A DNA stretch of 37,068 nucleotides from Candidatus Zixiibacteriota bacterium. GTDB lineage: Bacteria; Zixibacteria; MSB-5A5; GN15; FEB-12. The first letter of the stretch is position 1. Each line of letters starts with the position of its first letter. The stretch covers positions 1 through 37,068 of the forward strand of contig JAWXAN010000051.1 in NCBI GenBank assembly GCA_034439475.1. The letters run 5' to 3'. The notes under the pieces are model-generated. The model searched no databases, was not told the DNA's origin, and saw only the letters and a list, made by a program, of their open reading frames with translations. The position numbers and the translations under genes were made by a program. This document shows positions 17,809 through 28,500 of this stretch, piece by piece.

Positions 17809-19440
17809 TTACCTTCTTACCCGAAAATTTGTCTGCTCGGCCTCGCGGTCGATCAGCACCGTATCATAGTCATACGGGCCGTGTTTGACAACCGGCTCAT
17901 GCTCAAAGTTATGAGGATGAGGCGGTGAAGTCGTTTCCCATTCCATTGTCAAGGAACCCCATGGATTGCTCGGAGCGGGCGCGCCTTTAAATAGAGAATA
18001 AATAAGATAGATGACCATGATGAGAAATCCGAGTCCAAGCACGTATGAGCCGACAGATGAAAAAGCATGGAGCGGCTGGTACTGATCGACATACGTATAA
18101 TAACGGCGCGGCATTCCCTGTGAGCCGAGTATAAACTGCGTGAAAAAGGTCATGTTGAAGCCGATAAAAATAATTATACAGGCGATTCTTCCCCAGACTT
18201 CATTGTACATCTTGCCGAACATCTTGGGCCACCAGTAGTGTATGCCGCCTAAAAGCGCCATCACTGTTCCGCCCATCATAACATAATGAAAGTGCGCGAC
18301 AATAAAATAGGTGTCATGCAGGTGGACATCGACAGACAGAGCTCCGAGGAAAATCCCGGTGAGTCCGCCGATAGTAAAGAGGAACAAAAATGACAAGGCA
18401 TAGAGCATAGGTGTTTTTAAATCAATGGATCCCTTGTACATGGTTACCACCCAGTTGAAAACTTTTATGCCAGACGGGATACCGACGAAGAAAGTAAGAA
18501 ACGAAAATATCATCGCGGCGAATTCAGACTGGCCGCTGGTAAACATGTGATGCGCCCAAACAAGAAAACTTGTAAAGGCAATCCCGAGCGAGGAATAACC
18601 GATAGCCCTGTAGCCGAAAATCCGTTTATGCGAAAAGGTCGCGATGAGCTCGCTGATGATAGCCATCCCGGGCAAAATCATAATGTAGACCGCCGGATGT
18701 GAATAAAACCAGAAGAAGTGCTGGTACAGAACCGGGTCGCCGCCAAGAGCCGGGTCAAAGATACCGATGCCGAAAGAACGCTCGAGTATCAGAAGCAGAA
18801 GCGTAATGGCAAGGACAGGTGTAGCCATAACCTGTATGAGAGCGGTGGCATACAGCCCCCAGACCATAAGCGGCATTTTGAACCATGTCATCCCCGGAGC
18901 CCTGAGCTTGTGTATTGTGACAATAAAGTTCAATCCGGTCAAAATCGAAGAGAAACCGAGAATAAAGACGCCGAGTGTCATGGATAGCACCGCAGTATCT
19001 GTCGTCGTGCTGTACGGCGTGTAAAATGTCCAACCTGTGTCAACGGCTCCGGCCACTATCGAATAGAGGCAGAAAAGCGCGCCAAAGACATAAATGTACC
19101 AGCTTCCCAGATTAAGCCTGGGAAAGGCAACATCTTTTGCCCCTAACATCATCGGCAGAACAAAATTGCCGATGGCCGCCGGAATTGAGGGAATAATGAA
19201 GAGAAAAATCATTATTCCGCCATGGAGCGTGAAGAGCTGATTATATGTCTGGGCATCCATGAGATCGCGTCCCGGATTGAGCAGTTCGGTTCTGAGAATA
19301 ATCGCGAGCGCGCCTGCGACAAAAAAGAAGAACATGACGGCAGTGAAATACATTACGCCGATACGCTTGTGATCAAGAGTCAACAGCCATGATTTCAGCC
19401 CTTGCGGTTCACTCAAATAATTTGGTTGCACAAGACTCAT
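17809..19440 (-). CDS. coxA: Cytochrome c oxidase subunit I, A2-type heme-copper oxidase
   Basis: The 543-residue catalytic subunit reduces O2 to water and pumps protons. Heme a ligands are H73 (LHGGIM) and H385, the heme a3 ligand is H383 ([11 protein letters not shown]), and CuB ligands are H248, H297 and H298. The cross-linking tyrosine is Y252. The D-channel glutamate of A1 oxidases is missing: the motif reads YSHPAVY (246-252), the YS signature of A2 oxidases such as Rhodothermus marinus caa3, where the tyrosine hydroxyl is thought to replace that carboxylate. The ATG directly abuts the coxB stop. Twelve or more helices are predicted. Confidence 0.97.
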   Translation of the reverse strand: MSLVQPNYLSEPQGLKSWLLTLDHKRIGVMYFTAVMFFFFVAGALAIILRTELLNPGRDLMDAQTYNQLFTLHGGIMIFLFIIPSIPAAIGNFVLPMMLGAKDVAFPRLNLGSWYIYVFGALFCLYSIVAGAVDTGWTFYTPYSTTTDTAVLSMTLGVFILGFSSILTGLNFIVTIHKLRAPGMTWFKMPLMVWGLYATALIQVMATPVLAITLLLLILERSFGIGIFDPALGGDPVLYQHFFWFYSHPAVYIMILPGMAIISELIATFSHKRIFGYRAIGYSSLGIAFTSFLVWAHHMFTSGQSEFAAMIFSFLTFFVGIPSGIKVFNWVVTMYKGSIDLKTPMLYALSFLFLFTIGGLTGIFLGALSVDVHLHDTYFIVAHFHYVMMGGTVMALLGGIHYWWPKMFGKMYNEVWGRIACIIIFIGFNMTFFTQFILGSQGMPRRYYTYVDQYQPLHAFSSVGSYVLGLGFLIMVIYLIYSLFKGAPAPSNPWGSLTMEWETTSPPHPHNFEHEPVVKHGPYDYDTVLIDREAEQTNFRVRR

Positions 19441-20394
19441 TTATGACCCCGACTCATTTAGAGATTTAATGAATGCAATAAGCGCATCGATCTGACGGTC
19501 ACGGAGTACACCCTGAAAGGTCGGCATCACCGGCTGGAATCCGGCATGGACTTTTGCCTGTGGATTAAGGATCGATTCGCGTATATAATTTTCATCCATA
19601 AGTACTGTCGTTCCGTTTGCCAATTGTATCTCGGTGCCGTAATAACCGACAAAGCTCGGACCTTGAATTACACTTCCATCCAGACTATGACAAGTAACGC
19701 AGGCTTTGCTTGTGTACAATTGCTTTCCATATACTGCCGGAGGAAGATCCATTCCTTCGTTGTTTGCCTTCTCAAGCCAGGCCGCGTAGGCCGAGTCATT
19801 CATTACCCGCACTTTGCCAATCATCTCCGAATGTCCCTTCCCGCAATACTCGGTGCAGAAAAGGTCGAACTCCCCGATTGCTGTCGCTTCAAACCAGGCC
19901 GTGGTATAACGATTCGGCAGGACATCCATCTTTATACGAAAATTGGGAACATAGAAGCTGTGAAGAACATCGCTTGATGACAGGAGCAGACGAACCGGAC
20001 GGTTTACCGGAACGACAAGTTGGTTGACGCTCGAGGCGCCTTCAGCGTAGGCGAATGTCCAGAACCATTTCGCGCCTGTGGTTTTTATCTCGATTGCGTT
20101 CGCAGGTGTGATATGAAGCTTCACAAAACCGCTGAAACCCCAGAAGAAAACGATGAGAACAAGAACTGTCGGAATTGCAGTCCAGGCTATTTCTAACCCC
20201 AGATTGTGGTCGACACCCGATGTAAGTTGGTCTTTCCCCTGCCGTCGGTACTTTATCGTGAAATACGTCATTAAGCCAACCACGATAAAAAACATCACGA
20301 TACTGGCATAGAGAAGAAAATCGAAAAGCGGATCGATCTCAGTCGAAATGGTCGAATGCTGAGGAGGAAGCCAGAATGTGGCAGTACTATCCAT
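19441..20394 (-). CDS. coxB: Cytochrome c oxidase subunit II with fused cytochrome c domain (caa3 type)
   Basis: This 317-residue protein has two membrane helices (about 25-48 and 70-92), a cupredoxin domain and a C-terminal cytochrome c. The CuA ligands are complete: H145, C180, E182, C184, H188 and M191 (FCTEYCGKGHSEM). The heme site is CVTCH (232-236), and a methionine in VMPTF near 285 probably gives the sixth ligand. The fused heme domain defines a caa3 oxidase, which can take electrons directly from an adjacent cytochrome such as that of ACIII. Its start overlaps the end of the SCO gene by 8 bases, and its stop abuts coxA. Confidence 0.96.
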   Translation of the reverse strand: MDSTATFWLPPQHSTISTEIDPLFDFLLYASIVMFFIVVGLMTYFTIKYRRQGKDQLTSGVDHNLGLEIAWTAIPTVLVLIVFFWGFSGFVKLHITPANAIEIKTTGAKWFWTFAYAEGASSVNQLVVPVNRPVRLLLSSSDVLHSFYVPNFRIKMDVLPNRYTTAWFEATAIGEFDLFCTEYCGKGHSEMIGKVRVMNDSAYAAWLEKANNEGMDLPPAVYGKQLYTSKACVTCHSLDGSVIQGPSFVGYYGTEIQLANGTTVLMDENYIRESILNPQAKVHAGFQPVMPTFQGVLRDRQIDALIAFIKSLNESGS

Positions 20395-21295
20395 AAATAG
20401 TGCGGTCCTTGGAAGTTATCGTCGATCCCTCGGGAATCGGGATACCCGTATTTGCCTGCTGTTGAATCTTTCGACGTTCACGGATCCAAAATATGGCAAG
20501 GAATGTCCCGACAATCATCACAGTCAACAAGCCGGCAATTTTCATCAGGTTTCCGGCGAAGAGAACATACGACTGAGCATCGGGATCATAGTGGAAACAG
20601 TACAATATCAGCCGGTCGAAAGTACTCCCGATCTTTCCTTCGGAGGCTTCGATGAGCGCAAGTTTCAGATCCCGCTCTTTAAAATCTATCCCGTACAGAT
20701 ATCGGGAAATCCGGCCGTCTTCGGTCAGGACAAATGCGGCGGCGGCATGAGCGTATTCGTCTCGCGATTCATCAAAAAAATACTTGAAACCGATGGCATC
20801 AGCGATTGTTTGCGATTGTGACTCCTTACCGACAAGAAACGACCAGCCTTGCTCCAAGCCCGGTTTGCCGAACTCAACAATATACGTTTGTTTTTTAGCC
20901 AGTGCGAGTTCCGGCGTCTCCTCCGGATTGATGCTGATTGTCACCATCTGAAATTGGTCGCCGGGAGTCCATTCGAGTTGTTTGACGCCTTTGTTCAGAC
21001 CATTCATCACAAGATTACACAACATCGGACAGCGGTAATAACCCAATGTCAGTATGATCGGCTTCCCTTTGTGGAAATAATCTCCGAGTCGGACAACTTG
21101 TCCGAGGTCGTCAGTAAATGTCAAATCAAGAGGTATTGTGTCACCGAGATGTTCGATAATATCGATCTTTTGCAGTTGCGGATTCTGATCCGTTATAACT
21201 TGAGCAAAAACAGACGCGCCGCTTAATAACCCAGACAGCGCTACTGTGAGCAACAGAGTGCAAACAATTCGAATATATTGACCGTGTGATTTCAT
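20387..21295 (-). CDS. SCO1/SenC-family copper chaperone
   Basis: A 302-residue protein with a signal or anchor helix (about 8-31), an SCO thioredoxin-like domain and a second membrane helix near 245-270 followed by a basic tail. The copper site is C89 and C93 in YRCPMLCN plus H183 in YAHAAAAF. SCO proteins deliver copper to the CuA site of subunit II, and this gene overlaps coxB. GAAGGAG lies before the ATG. This is a different subtype from the SCO domain fused to heme A synthase at 14946-16484, so the locus encodes two SCO domains. Confidence 0.92.
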   Translation of the reverse strand: MKSHGQYIRIVCTLLLTVALSGLLSGASVFAQVITDQNPQLQKIDIIEHLGDTIPLDLTFTDDLGQVVRLGDYFHKGKPIILTLGYYRCPMLCNLVMNGLNKGVKQLEWTPGDQFQMVTISINPEETPELALAKKQTYIVEFGKPGLEQGWSFLVGKESQSQTIADAIGFKYFFDESRDEYAHAAAAFVLTEDGRISRYLYGIDFKERDLKLALIEASEGKIGSTFDRLILYCFHYDPDAQSYVLFAGNLMKIAGLLTVMIVGTFLAIFWIRERRKIQQQANTGIPIPEGSTITSKDRTIYG

Positions 21296-21377
21296 AACTT
21301 TAGTCTCCTTCGTCCATTAACCTCAACATGAGTTCCAGACGATAGTTCGCGCGTAAACCAGAACCGATAACACATTG

Positions 21378-21728
21378 TCATTTGGATGTCCCCCCGTCTG
21401 GGGGAGCCGGCGCGGCTTTTCTTTCAAGCATCAACTCCTTCGCGCGCTCAATCGGAATACGGTATGTCTTGTTGGTCGTATCAACCATTTTATACTCGTG
21501 GAGAATCTGACTTTCTTTGCTTCGTGTCTCTTTTAATCTCGGATCAGTCGGAACGAGATACATCTCATGTATTTGCTTTTCCTTATACCAGATAAAATAA
21601 CTGTCCAAGGTAAAGACAAACACGCCAATAAGCGCGACGCCAATAAAGGTAAGAACGAAGATAATCTTGATGTTGACATCGCGCTTCTCGTATCCCGAAG
21701 GATGTTCCATATGTAAAGGTTCAGACAT
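21378..21728 (-). CDS. Small single-helix membrane protein of the ACIII/caa3 operon
   Basis: A 116-residue protein with one membrane helix (about 22-46, IIFVLTFIGVALIGVFVF), a charged N-terminus and a mainly polar C-terminal domain ending in a Pro/Gly-rich tail. No cofactor motif is seen. It lies between actF and the SCO gene, 19 bp after actF, the position where some ACIII operons carry a small extra subunit such as ActG or ActH. I do not recognise it with certainty. It may be a structural subunit of ACIII or an assembly factor linking it with the oxidase. Confidence 0.6.
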   Translation of the reverse strand: MSEPLHMEHPSGYEKRDVNIKIIFVLTFIGVALIGVFVFTLDSYFIWYKEKQIHEMYLVPTDPRLKETRSKESQILHEYKMVDTTNKTYRIPIERAKELMLERKAAPAPPDGGTSK

Positions 21729-21747
21729 ATCTAATTCTTCGCCATTT

Positions 21748-22947
21748 CTAATGATTCACAAAATGTAACGATTGCTCAAGTTTGGGATCATTCACCGGCA
21801 CGAGGGCGTTCCGAGAATATTTTGTCCAGAAAAACCAGAGCACAATTCCGCCAATAGCCAACATTGGCATGATCTCTATCCAGGAAAAGACCGGCCCACT
21901 GTCGTAATGGTTCGGATAGACCAGCCAGTACAGATCCACCCAGTGCATAATCAAATACCAGGTCGTCATGACCGTGAGCATTATGTAACTTCGCTTTACT
22001 GCGCGGAAGAGCATGACCAGGAATGGAAACACAAAATGGCCGAAGATTATCACAAGCGAAACGCCCTTCCAGCCATTGTTCCATCGACTGATATACCAGA
22101 TTGTCTCCTCGGGAATGTTGCCATACCAAATGATAAAAAACTGTGAGAATCCGATGTACGTCCAAAAGACCGTGAACGCAAAGAGCAACTTGCCCAGATC
22201 ATGGTAATGCTCGACTGTAATCGTGTCCTTCAAAATATTACGTGACCTGAGCCGCAAGGCTATTGCAGTTATCAGAGCGAGACTCCCGAGGAAAGAGCCT
22301 GAGAAAAAGTAGACTCCATATATAGTCGAGTACCAGTGCGGGTTGAGTGACATCAGCCAATCAAAAGCAGCAACGGTTATAGTAACCGCAAACAGAACCA
22401 TTCCGCCCGCGCTCAACCGCCGGAGTCTGATCAATTGATCTTCCTTGAATCCCCTGTCCTGCTCGAGCGAAGTCTTGTGGAGAAAATATGACAGCGTCGA
22501 CCAGATAAGGAAATAGACAATCGTACGGGCGATAAAAAACGGAGAATTAAGAAATGGACTCTTCCACTTTAGCAGTGCATCAGTGGCGACAGCATCCTCG
22601 TGGCTCCAATGATACAGCGAATGAATGCCGAGGAACATCGGAATACTTAGGAGGAACATGACTGGCAGACAAGCCATAAGCGTTTCTGAAATGCGCCGCA
22701 CCACCACACTCCAATGGGCGCCGGTCAAATGCTGGAGCATTGTAAAAAACAGCGCGCCAAGACAGAGCGATACCCAATAGGCAAACCCGGTCAGATAGGC
22801 GTGAAAGAAACGGTCATGATCCATTACATATCCGGCGATACATCCGATTACGCCAACCACTGCAACTCCGAGGGCGATGGTTCCGAAATTCCCTCTTTCG
22901 GCGATCTGAAACTGTCTGATGTTTACACTCATGTTATTGTCTTTCAC
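21748..22947 (-). CDS. actF: Alternative Complex III subunit ActF
   Basis: A 399-residue polytopic membrane protein with about ten helices, belonging to the ACIII membrane subunit family related to ActC. Typical segments are FAYWVSLCLGALFFTMLQHLTGAHWSV split over helices 2 and 3, the SLNPHWYSTIYGVYFF region and FSQFFIIWYGNIPEET. In solved ACIII structures ActF resembles ActC, but the quinol site is assigned to ActC. The gene starts 5 bp after the end of actE and is followed by the small one-helix protein. Confidence 0.93.
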   Translation of the reverse strand: MKDNNMSVNIRQFQIAERGNFGTIALGVAVVGVIGCIAGYVMDHDRFFHAYLTGFAYWVSLCLGALFFTMLQHLTGAHWSVVVRRISETLMACLPVMFLLSIPMFLGIHSLYHWSHEDAVATDALLKWKSPFLNSPFFIARTIVYFLIWSTLSYFLHKTSLEQDRGFKEDQLIRLRRLSAGGMVLFAVTITVAAFDWLMSLNPHWYSTIYGVYFFSGSFLGSLALITAIALRLRSRNILKDTITVEHYHDLGKLLFAFTVFWTYIGFSQFFIIWYGNIPEETIWYISRWNNGWKGVSLVIIFGHFVFPFLVMLFRAVKRSYIMLTVMTTWYLIMHWVDLYWLVYPNHYDSGPVFSWIEIMPMLAIGGIVLWFFWTKYSRNALVPVNDPKLEQSLHFVNH

Positions 22948-22952
22948 CTACC

Positions 22953-23573
22953 TCAATTACCTGATCCGCGTTGGTCTGCAGGCACATCGGCGGCTGTCGC
23001 ATTCTGACTTAATTGCAATGTTCTCAGGTAGGCAACAATCGCCCACCTGTCGGCTACAGGGACTTGAAAGCGATACGGCCGCATGTTCCCTTTGCCATTA
23101 GTCATCACCCAAAAAATATATCCATCGCCAGCGTCCAGTAGCCTCTGCTCATGATACGATGGAGGCGGAAGCATTCCGCGTTGAATTACTAAACCCTTAA
23201 TGTTGTCCGCCCCGCCGGTTAAGCCATGGCACGGTGTGCAATAAATCTTATAGCGCTCTTCGCCTCGGGCGAGAAGTTCTGCAGTTAGCGGAACCGGCGA
23301 GTTCCTGAGCGTGTCACCCTTGGCATCAATTCCGGTCATATATCCAATATTATCATTGAGCTGCCCGCGGGCAACAGTGCCAAAGACCGGCGGCCGCATC
23401 GTTGAGCCATCGGCAAAGAATGCGCTTTTCTCCTGCGCTTCGTATTTCGGCTGATCATCCATATTTGGATTGATGTGGATAGGCGGCAAATTCGACGGCA
23501 GATCACGCACACATCCAGCAGCCACAAGACCCGCGGCGAAAATTGCCAAGCGCAAACCAACGCGATGTCTCAT
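22953..23573 (-). CDS. actE: Alternative Complex III monoheme cytochrome c subunit ActE
   Basis: A 206-residue cytochrome c with a lipoprotein-type signal (AAGLVAAGC, Cys near residue 21), so it is probably anchored to the periplasmic face by lipid. The heme motif is CTPCHG and a methionine in GNMRPYRF is a candidate sixth ligand. ActE passes electrons from the ActA/ActB module toward the oxidase. The start overlaps the stop of actD by four bases (ATGA), showing translational coupling. Confidence 0.93.
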   Translation of the reverse strand: MRHRVGLRLAIFAAGLVAAGCVRDLPSNLPPIHINPNMDDQPKYEAQEKSAFFADGSTMRPPVFGTVARGQLNDNIGYMTGIDAKGDTLRNSPVPLTAELLARGEERYKIYCTPCHGLTGGADNIKGLVIQRGMLPPPSYHEQRLLDAGDGYIFWVMTNGKGNMRPYRFQVPVADRWAIVAYLRTLQLSQNATAADVPADQRGSGN

Positions 23574-24127
23574 TCGCCGCTCACAATCTCGGCATGTCTG
23601 CCGCCAATTGATTCAAGAAAAGATTTTGTTTTATGCTCGTCAAATTTTGGATCTTCTGACTCAACAGAAACAAAAAATCCATCGTTGCTGAATTTAGCAA
23701 ATCTGTCTGAATAGAAAAGACCATGAAACGGCTGCGGCAGTCGGTTGGCAACAAGCATCGCGATGACTGCGCCAAGCGCGGCAAAAAGAATTGTCACACC
23801 GAACGTCACTGGCACATACGCCGGATAGGAGAAAAACGGCTTACCGCCAATGATAATCGGGTAATCGATCGAACTGGCCCACCACTGAAGCAGAAGAATT
23901 AACCCGCCGCCGATAAATGCGCTCACTCCGGCGACATAGCCGACAATCGAGCGCTTCAGTCCCATGGCATGATCCATACCGTGTATCGGGAATGGCGAAT
24001 GGCAGTCAAAGCGACTGAAGCCCGCATCCCGCATCTTCTCAGCGGCATGCAACAAGTCTCCGGGGCTTGAAAATTCCGCGAGTATTCCATACACACGGTG
24101 CGGCGCTGTTTTTGTTACACGTTCCAT
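23570..24127 (-). CDS. actD: Alternative Complex III subunit ActD (DUF3341)
   Basis: A 185-residue DUF3341 protein with a soluble N-terminal alpha/beta part (VYGILAEFSSPGDLLHAAEKMRDAG split across the first strand and helix) and two membrane helices near 58-80 and 98-122. ActD is a structural ACIII subunit without cofactors. Its ATG shares a base with the actC stop (TGATG) and its end overlaps actE by four bases. Confidence 0.93.
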   Translation of the reverse strand: MERVTKTAPHRVYGILAEFSSPGDLLHAAEKMRDAGFSRFDCHSPFPIHGMDHAMGLKRSIVGYVAGVSAFIGGGLILLLQWWASSIDYPIIIGGKPFFSYPAYVPVTFGVTILFAALGAVIAMLVANRLPQPFHGLFYSDRFAKFSNDGFFVSVESEDPKFDEHKTKSFLESIGGRHAEIVSGE

Positions 24128-25536
24128 CAGTGCGTCCGCTCCAGCTGAGTCTGCGGCTCCCTATGATGCGGGTCGGCCTGAGGCAGCACGCCTTTAACTT
24201 CGGACATGGCAATGATTGGCGCAAAGCGCACGAAAAGCAGAAATAATGTCAGGAAAAGACCAAATGATCCAATAAATGTCAATACATCCCAAATAGTCGG
24301 CGAATAATAGTCCCATGATGATGGCAGATAATCGCGGGCAAGGGACATGACAATAACAAAGCGCTCAAACCACATTCCCACATTAATAAGCAGCGAGGCG
24401 ACAAACATAACGGCAATCGACGTACGCCATTTCTTAATCCAGAACACCTGTGGAACCAGAACATTGCAGGTTACCATGGTCCAGTACGCCCAGGCATAAG
24501 GCCCAAAAGCTCGGTTAACAAAAGTAAAGGCTTCGTACGGATTGCCGCTGTACCATGAAATAAAGAACTCACAGCCGTAGGCATATCCGACCATCATGCC
24601 AGTGAGAAGCATGATCATATTCATATTTTCCAAATGCTTGATGGTAATAAAATCCTCGAGATGGAAAATCTTGCGAACGATAATACCAAGGGTCAAGACC
24701 ATCGCAAAGCCCGAGAAAATTGCGCCTGCGACAAAGTACGGCGGGAATATTGTTGTATGCCACCCCGGAACTATACTTATCGCAAAGTCGGTCGAAACGA
24801 TTGAGTGAACCGAAAGCACAAGCGGGGTCGAGACACCGGCCAAGACAAGATAGGCCAACTCGTAATTTTTCCACTGACGATTTCCTCCACGCCACCCGAG
24901 CGAGAGAACTCCCAGAACAACTTTGCGGATGCGGGTTTGGGCGCGGTCACGTAACGTCGCCAAATCTGGAATCAGCCCGACATACCAAAAAATCAATGAA
25001 CAGGTAAAGTAAATGCTCACCGCAAAAAAGTCCCACAGCAGAGGGCTTTTGAAATTCGGCCAAAGGTTCATCGAGTTCGGAAGCGGGAAAACCCAGTAGA
25101 GCAGCCATACGCGTCCCACGTGAATTGTGGGAAATATCAAGGCGCAGATAACGGCAAAGAGCGTCATGGCTTCGGCAAATCTATTAATCGAAGTTCGCCA
25201 CTTTTGACGGAAGAGAAAAAGAATGGCCGAGATGAGTGTTCCCGCGTGGCCGATACCAACCCAGAACACAAAGTTGACAATCGCCCAGCCCCACCCTACA
25301 GGAATATTGATTCCCCAGATTCCTGTTCCTTCGTAGACAAGATAACCAATTGAACCGAGCAGAATCAAAACCAGCGAACCAGTCACACCAAAGGTCAACA
25401 GCCAGAGCATGGTCGTTTTGCGCTCGGCGATACGAGACACCGCTTCGGTAACAGAATTAAACGTCTGATTACCAGTGATAAGCGGCAAAGCCCTGCCCGT
25501 GTTTTCGCTCGAATGATGTTCGCTGACAGATTTCAT
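24127..25536 (-). CDS. actC: Alternative Complex III quinol-binding membrane subunit ActC (NrfD family)
   Basis: A 469-residue polytopic protein of the NrfD/PsrC family with about ten helices. Signature regions are [33 protein letters not shown], the [20 protein letters not shown] segment and [15 protein letters not shown]. In solved ACIII structures the quinol site is in ActC near the ActB interface, so this is the likely site of menaquinol oxidation. The N-terminal 40 residues are cytoplasmic and polar. It lies 17 bp after actB and overlaps actD. Confidence 0.95.
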   Translation of the reverse strand: MKSVSEHHSSENTGRALPLITGNQTFNSVTEAVSRIAERKTTMLWLLTFGVTGSLVLILLGSIGYLVYEGTGIWGINIPVGWGWAIVNFVFWVGIGHAGTLISAILFLFRQKWRTSINRFAEAMTLFAVICALIFPTIHVGRVWLLYWVFPLPNSMNLWPNFKSPLLWDFFAVSIYFTCSLIFWYVGLIPDLATLRDRAQTRIRKVVLGVLSLGWRGGNRQWKNYELAYLVLAGVSTPLVLSVHSIVSTDFAISIVPGWHTTIFPPYFVAGAIFSGFAMVLTLGIIVRKIFHLEDFITIKHLENMNMIMLLTGMMVGYAYGCEFFISWYSGNPYEAFTFVNRAFGPYAWAYWTMVTCNVLVPQVFWIKKWRTSIAVMFVASLLINVGMWFERFVIVMSLARDYLPSSWDYYSPTIWDVLTFIGSFGLFLTLFLLFVRFAPIIAMSEVKGVLPQADPHHREPQTQLERTH

Positions 25537-25553
25537 AGTCTAGCTATATTCTC

Positions 25554-28500
25554 TTAACTCTCGGTCGACATTTCTAATTCAGGATGAGGATTTCGCAGTA
25601 AACCCAAATAAGTCAGTCTCGGCTTGGTGTTCAATTCTTCAAGAAGCTGATAATTTCTGGGACTCTTTTTCAATCGGGCTACATTGCTGTTGGGGTCTTT
25701 GATATTGCCAAAAACTATGGCATCGGTCGGGCATGCCTGCTGGCAAGCGGTGTGGACTTCATCGCCGCCAACATTGCGCGTCTCAAGTTTCGCCTTGAGG
25801 CGCGTGACTTCGATTCGCTGAATACAGAAGGTACACTTCTCCATCACACCTCGCGAACGAACCGTCACATCGGGATTCTTCTGCATCTGAACGGTCTCAG
25901 GAATCTCAAGCGCGTAATTGAAGAAGTTAAAACGACGAACTTTATACGGACAATTATTTGAACAATAACGCGTTCCCACACAGCGATTGTAGATCATGAC
26001 ATTGAGGCCCTGGTCGTCGTGCACTGTCGCGCCTACCGGACAGACCGGCTCGCATGGCGCATTCTCGCAATGCTGACAGGTAACCGGTTGAAGCGCGATT
26101 TCGGGTGTGTCGAGATCGCCGGAATAATACCGATCGACCCGTATCCAATGCATCTCGCGCCCTTTGGAAACTTGCTCTTTGCCAACAACTGGAATATTAT
26201 TCTCGCTCTGGCAGGCAACCACACATGCCCCACATCCAACACAGGCATTGAGATCAATCGTCATACCCCATTGAAGGTCGGAGGTATATGCAGGTTCTGT
26301 ATATATTGACTGCTGAGTTGGAATCTCAGGATGCAGTGGAAACAGCAGGCCGTTTTCTCTGAATTTGCTGAGCGTGTTCTCACGGAGAATTGGGCGCTTC
26401 TGCTTTTCCTGAAGTGGATCTCCAAGCTCAAAGCCGCCCATCGTGCCATGTTCCTGCGTCTGCGCTATAAAATGAGTACCCGGAATCTTTGTCACGCTCG
26501 CGACGCCTGAGTTCTTTGCGCTCGTAAGAAGATAGGCATTGGAACCGACATCATTTGCGACCGACCCGACATTTTTTCTGCCATACCCAAGAGCGATAAC
26601 AATTGTGTCATTGGCCTGTCCCGGCGTAATCCAGGCCGGAATGTTAATCGAGCGTCCCGCTATCTCAAGCTTCACCAGGTCGCCTGTCGCCACACCCAGC
26701 CTTTGCGCGGTGCGGAAACTAAATTGAGCAAAATTATCCCAGGTAAACTTATTGATCGGTTCGGGAAGTTCCTGCAACCAGCCATTGTTGGCATAACGGC
26801 CATCATACAAATTGCTTGGTAGCAATACAAGTTCCAGTTCACGGCCAGTCTCAACCGATGCCAAACTTCGGGCCGACGCGGCAAGCGATGAAGCATTTGT
26901 CTTTGGAGTAATGATTCCAATAGCGCTTTTAGGAACAAATCCATCATGGAGAATCTTTCTCCACTGGTTTTCAAAGTCAGAAGTGATAAAACTGTTCCAT
27001 GTCTCGCGCACAGCATCGTACCCTTTGACAATTTTTCCGGAAGCGACAAGCGCAAGCAGTTCCACATCGCTCACACTCGCATAGAGCGGATCGATAAGCG
27101 GCTGAATTACGCTCACCGTCCCATCGAGCGAACGGCCATCCCCCCAGCTTTCAAGAAAATGAGACTGATGAAGATGCCAATCAACCAACGCGCTTGTTTC
27201 ATCATGATGACTGCTCAGTTGAATTTTATTCGCCACACCTTTGAGCGCATCGGCAAACCCAAACTCAACCGGCACAGTGTAAACCGGATTTCCACCGAGG
27301 ACAACTAAGGTCTCCACAGCTCCCGATTTCATATCAGCCACTAATTTTTCAAGACCGGTAGTCGATGACTCAGATCTGTCCAGCGGTGCTATATAAGTGA
27401 CAGTCTGTCCAACATTTCCAAGCGCCTCATTGAGCGCAAATACCAGCGAGTGAACTTCAGCAGGCTGACGCCGTCCGGCCAGAATAACATTTTGACCTTT
27501 GGATGCGAGTAGATCTTTGGCCAATACATTGACAAATTTTTGGTCGATTCCCGTGTCGGCCGTATTGGCCGATGGCGCATCAAACCGCCCTATTGACAAA
27601 CCCTGACTCGACAACTCCCGCGCCAATGCCAGCACAAATCCGCCAACCTGCGATGGTTTCAGCGCAAGACGGTGATCGGCTTTCGAGCCAGTCAACGTAT
27701 AGGCCGACTCAACAGCATACAGGCGGTTCATTTCGTCCTGCTGCGAATGAACCCGGCGGCCATCGGCGAAGCCCATCGCATCGACAATATGTCCAGTTTC
27801 GCTAAATACAAAATCCGAATCGATTGACAGAATAACTTTAGCCAGGTGTAAACTGTGCAGTGGCTGTAAACGCGCTCCGGCAACAGCTTCAATGCCGTCA
27901 TAGATTGTCTCATCATTGACCGGCTCGTAGCTGACAAACTGCGCCGATGGAAACGCCTCCATGAATTCTTCTTTGAGCCGCGCAAGAGTCGGCGAAGAAA
28001 ACTGCTCACTCATTACAGCAAGACCTTGGCCTCGATTTGCGCTGAACTTGGTGAATTGTGTCGACCAATCGGCCACAAAATCATCCCATGCCACTTCTTT
28101 CCCCGAATGCGTAATATTTTTTGCACGGTCGGGATCATACAATCCAAGAATCGCGGCCTGAATCCAGATATCTGCTCTCCCTATAGTCGAAGGATGTTCA
28201 GGGTTCCCTTCGATTTTAGTCGGACGACCGTCATTGCTCTTTACCAGCAAGCCATACGAATCAAGTCCGAACGGCATCGAGGTCGCATAATGTATAGGCG
28301 TTCCAGGCTCGTAAACTTCAGGAAGAACAACATGCGGCACGATCTTCTCGATTGGGCGCCTGCAACTTGCAAGCCCCGCCATCGCAAGCGACGCCCCCAT
28401 GAGCGTCAGGAAATTACGGCGCGACCAATTGTTCTTGTCGGCTAACTCTTCGCCCGTCCCTTTTGGAAACTCGCGATGTAAAAACTCCCGGAACTGCGGA

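Noticed and set aside
20387-20821. Plus-strand open frame of 147 codons opposite the SCO gene
   Set aside because: It covers the antisense of the SCO domain and has no ribosome binding site or protein motif.
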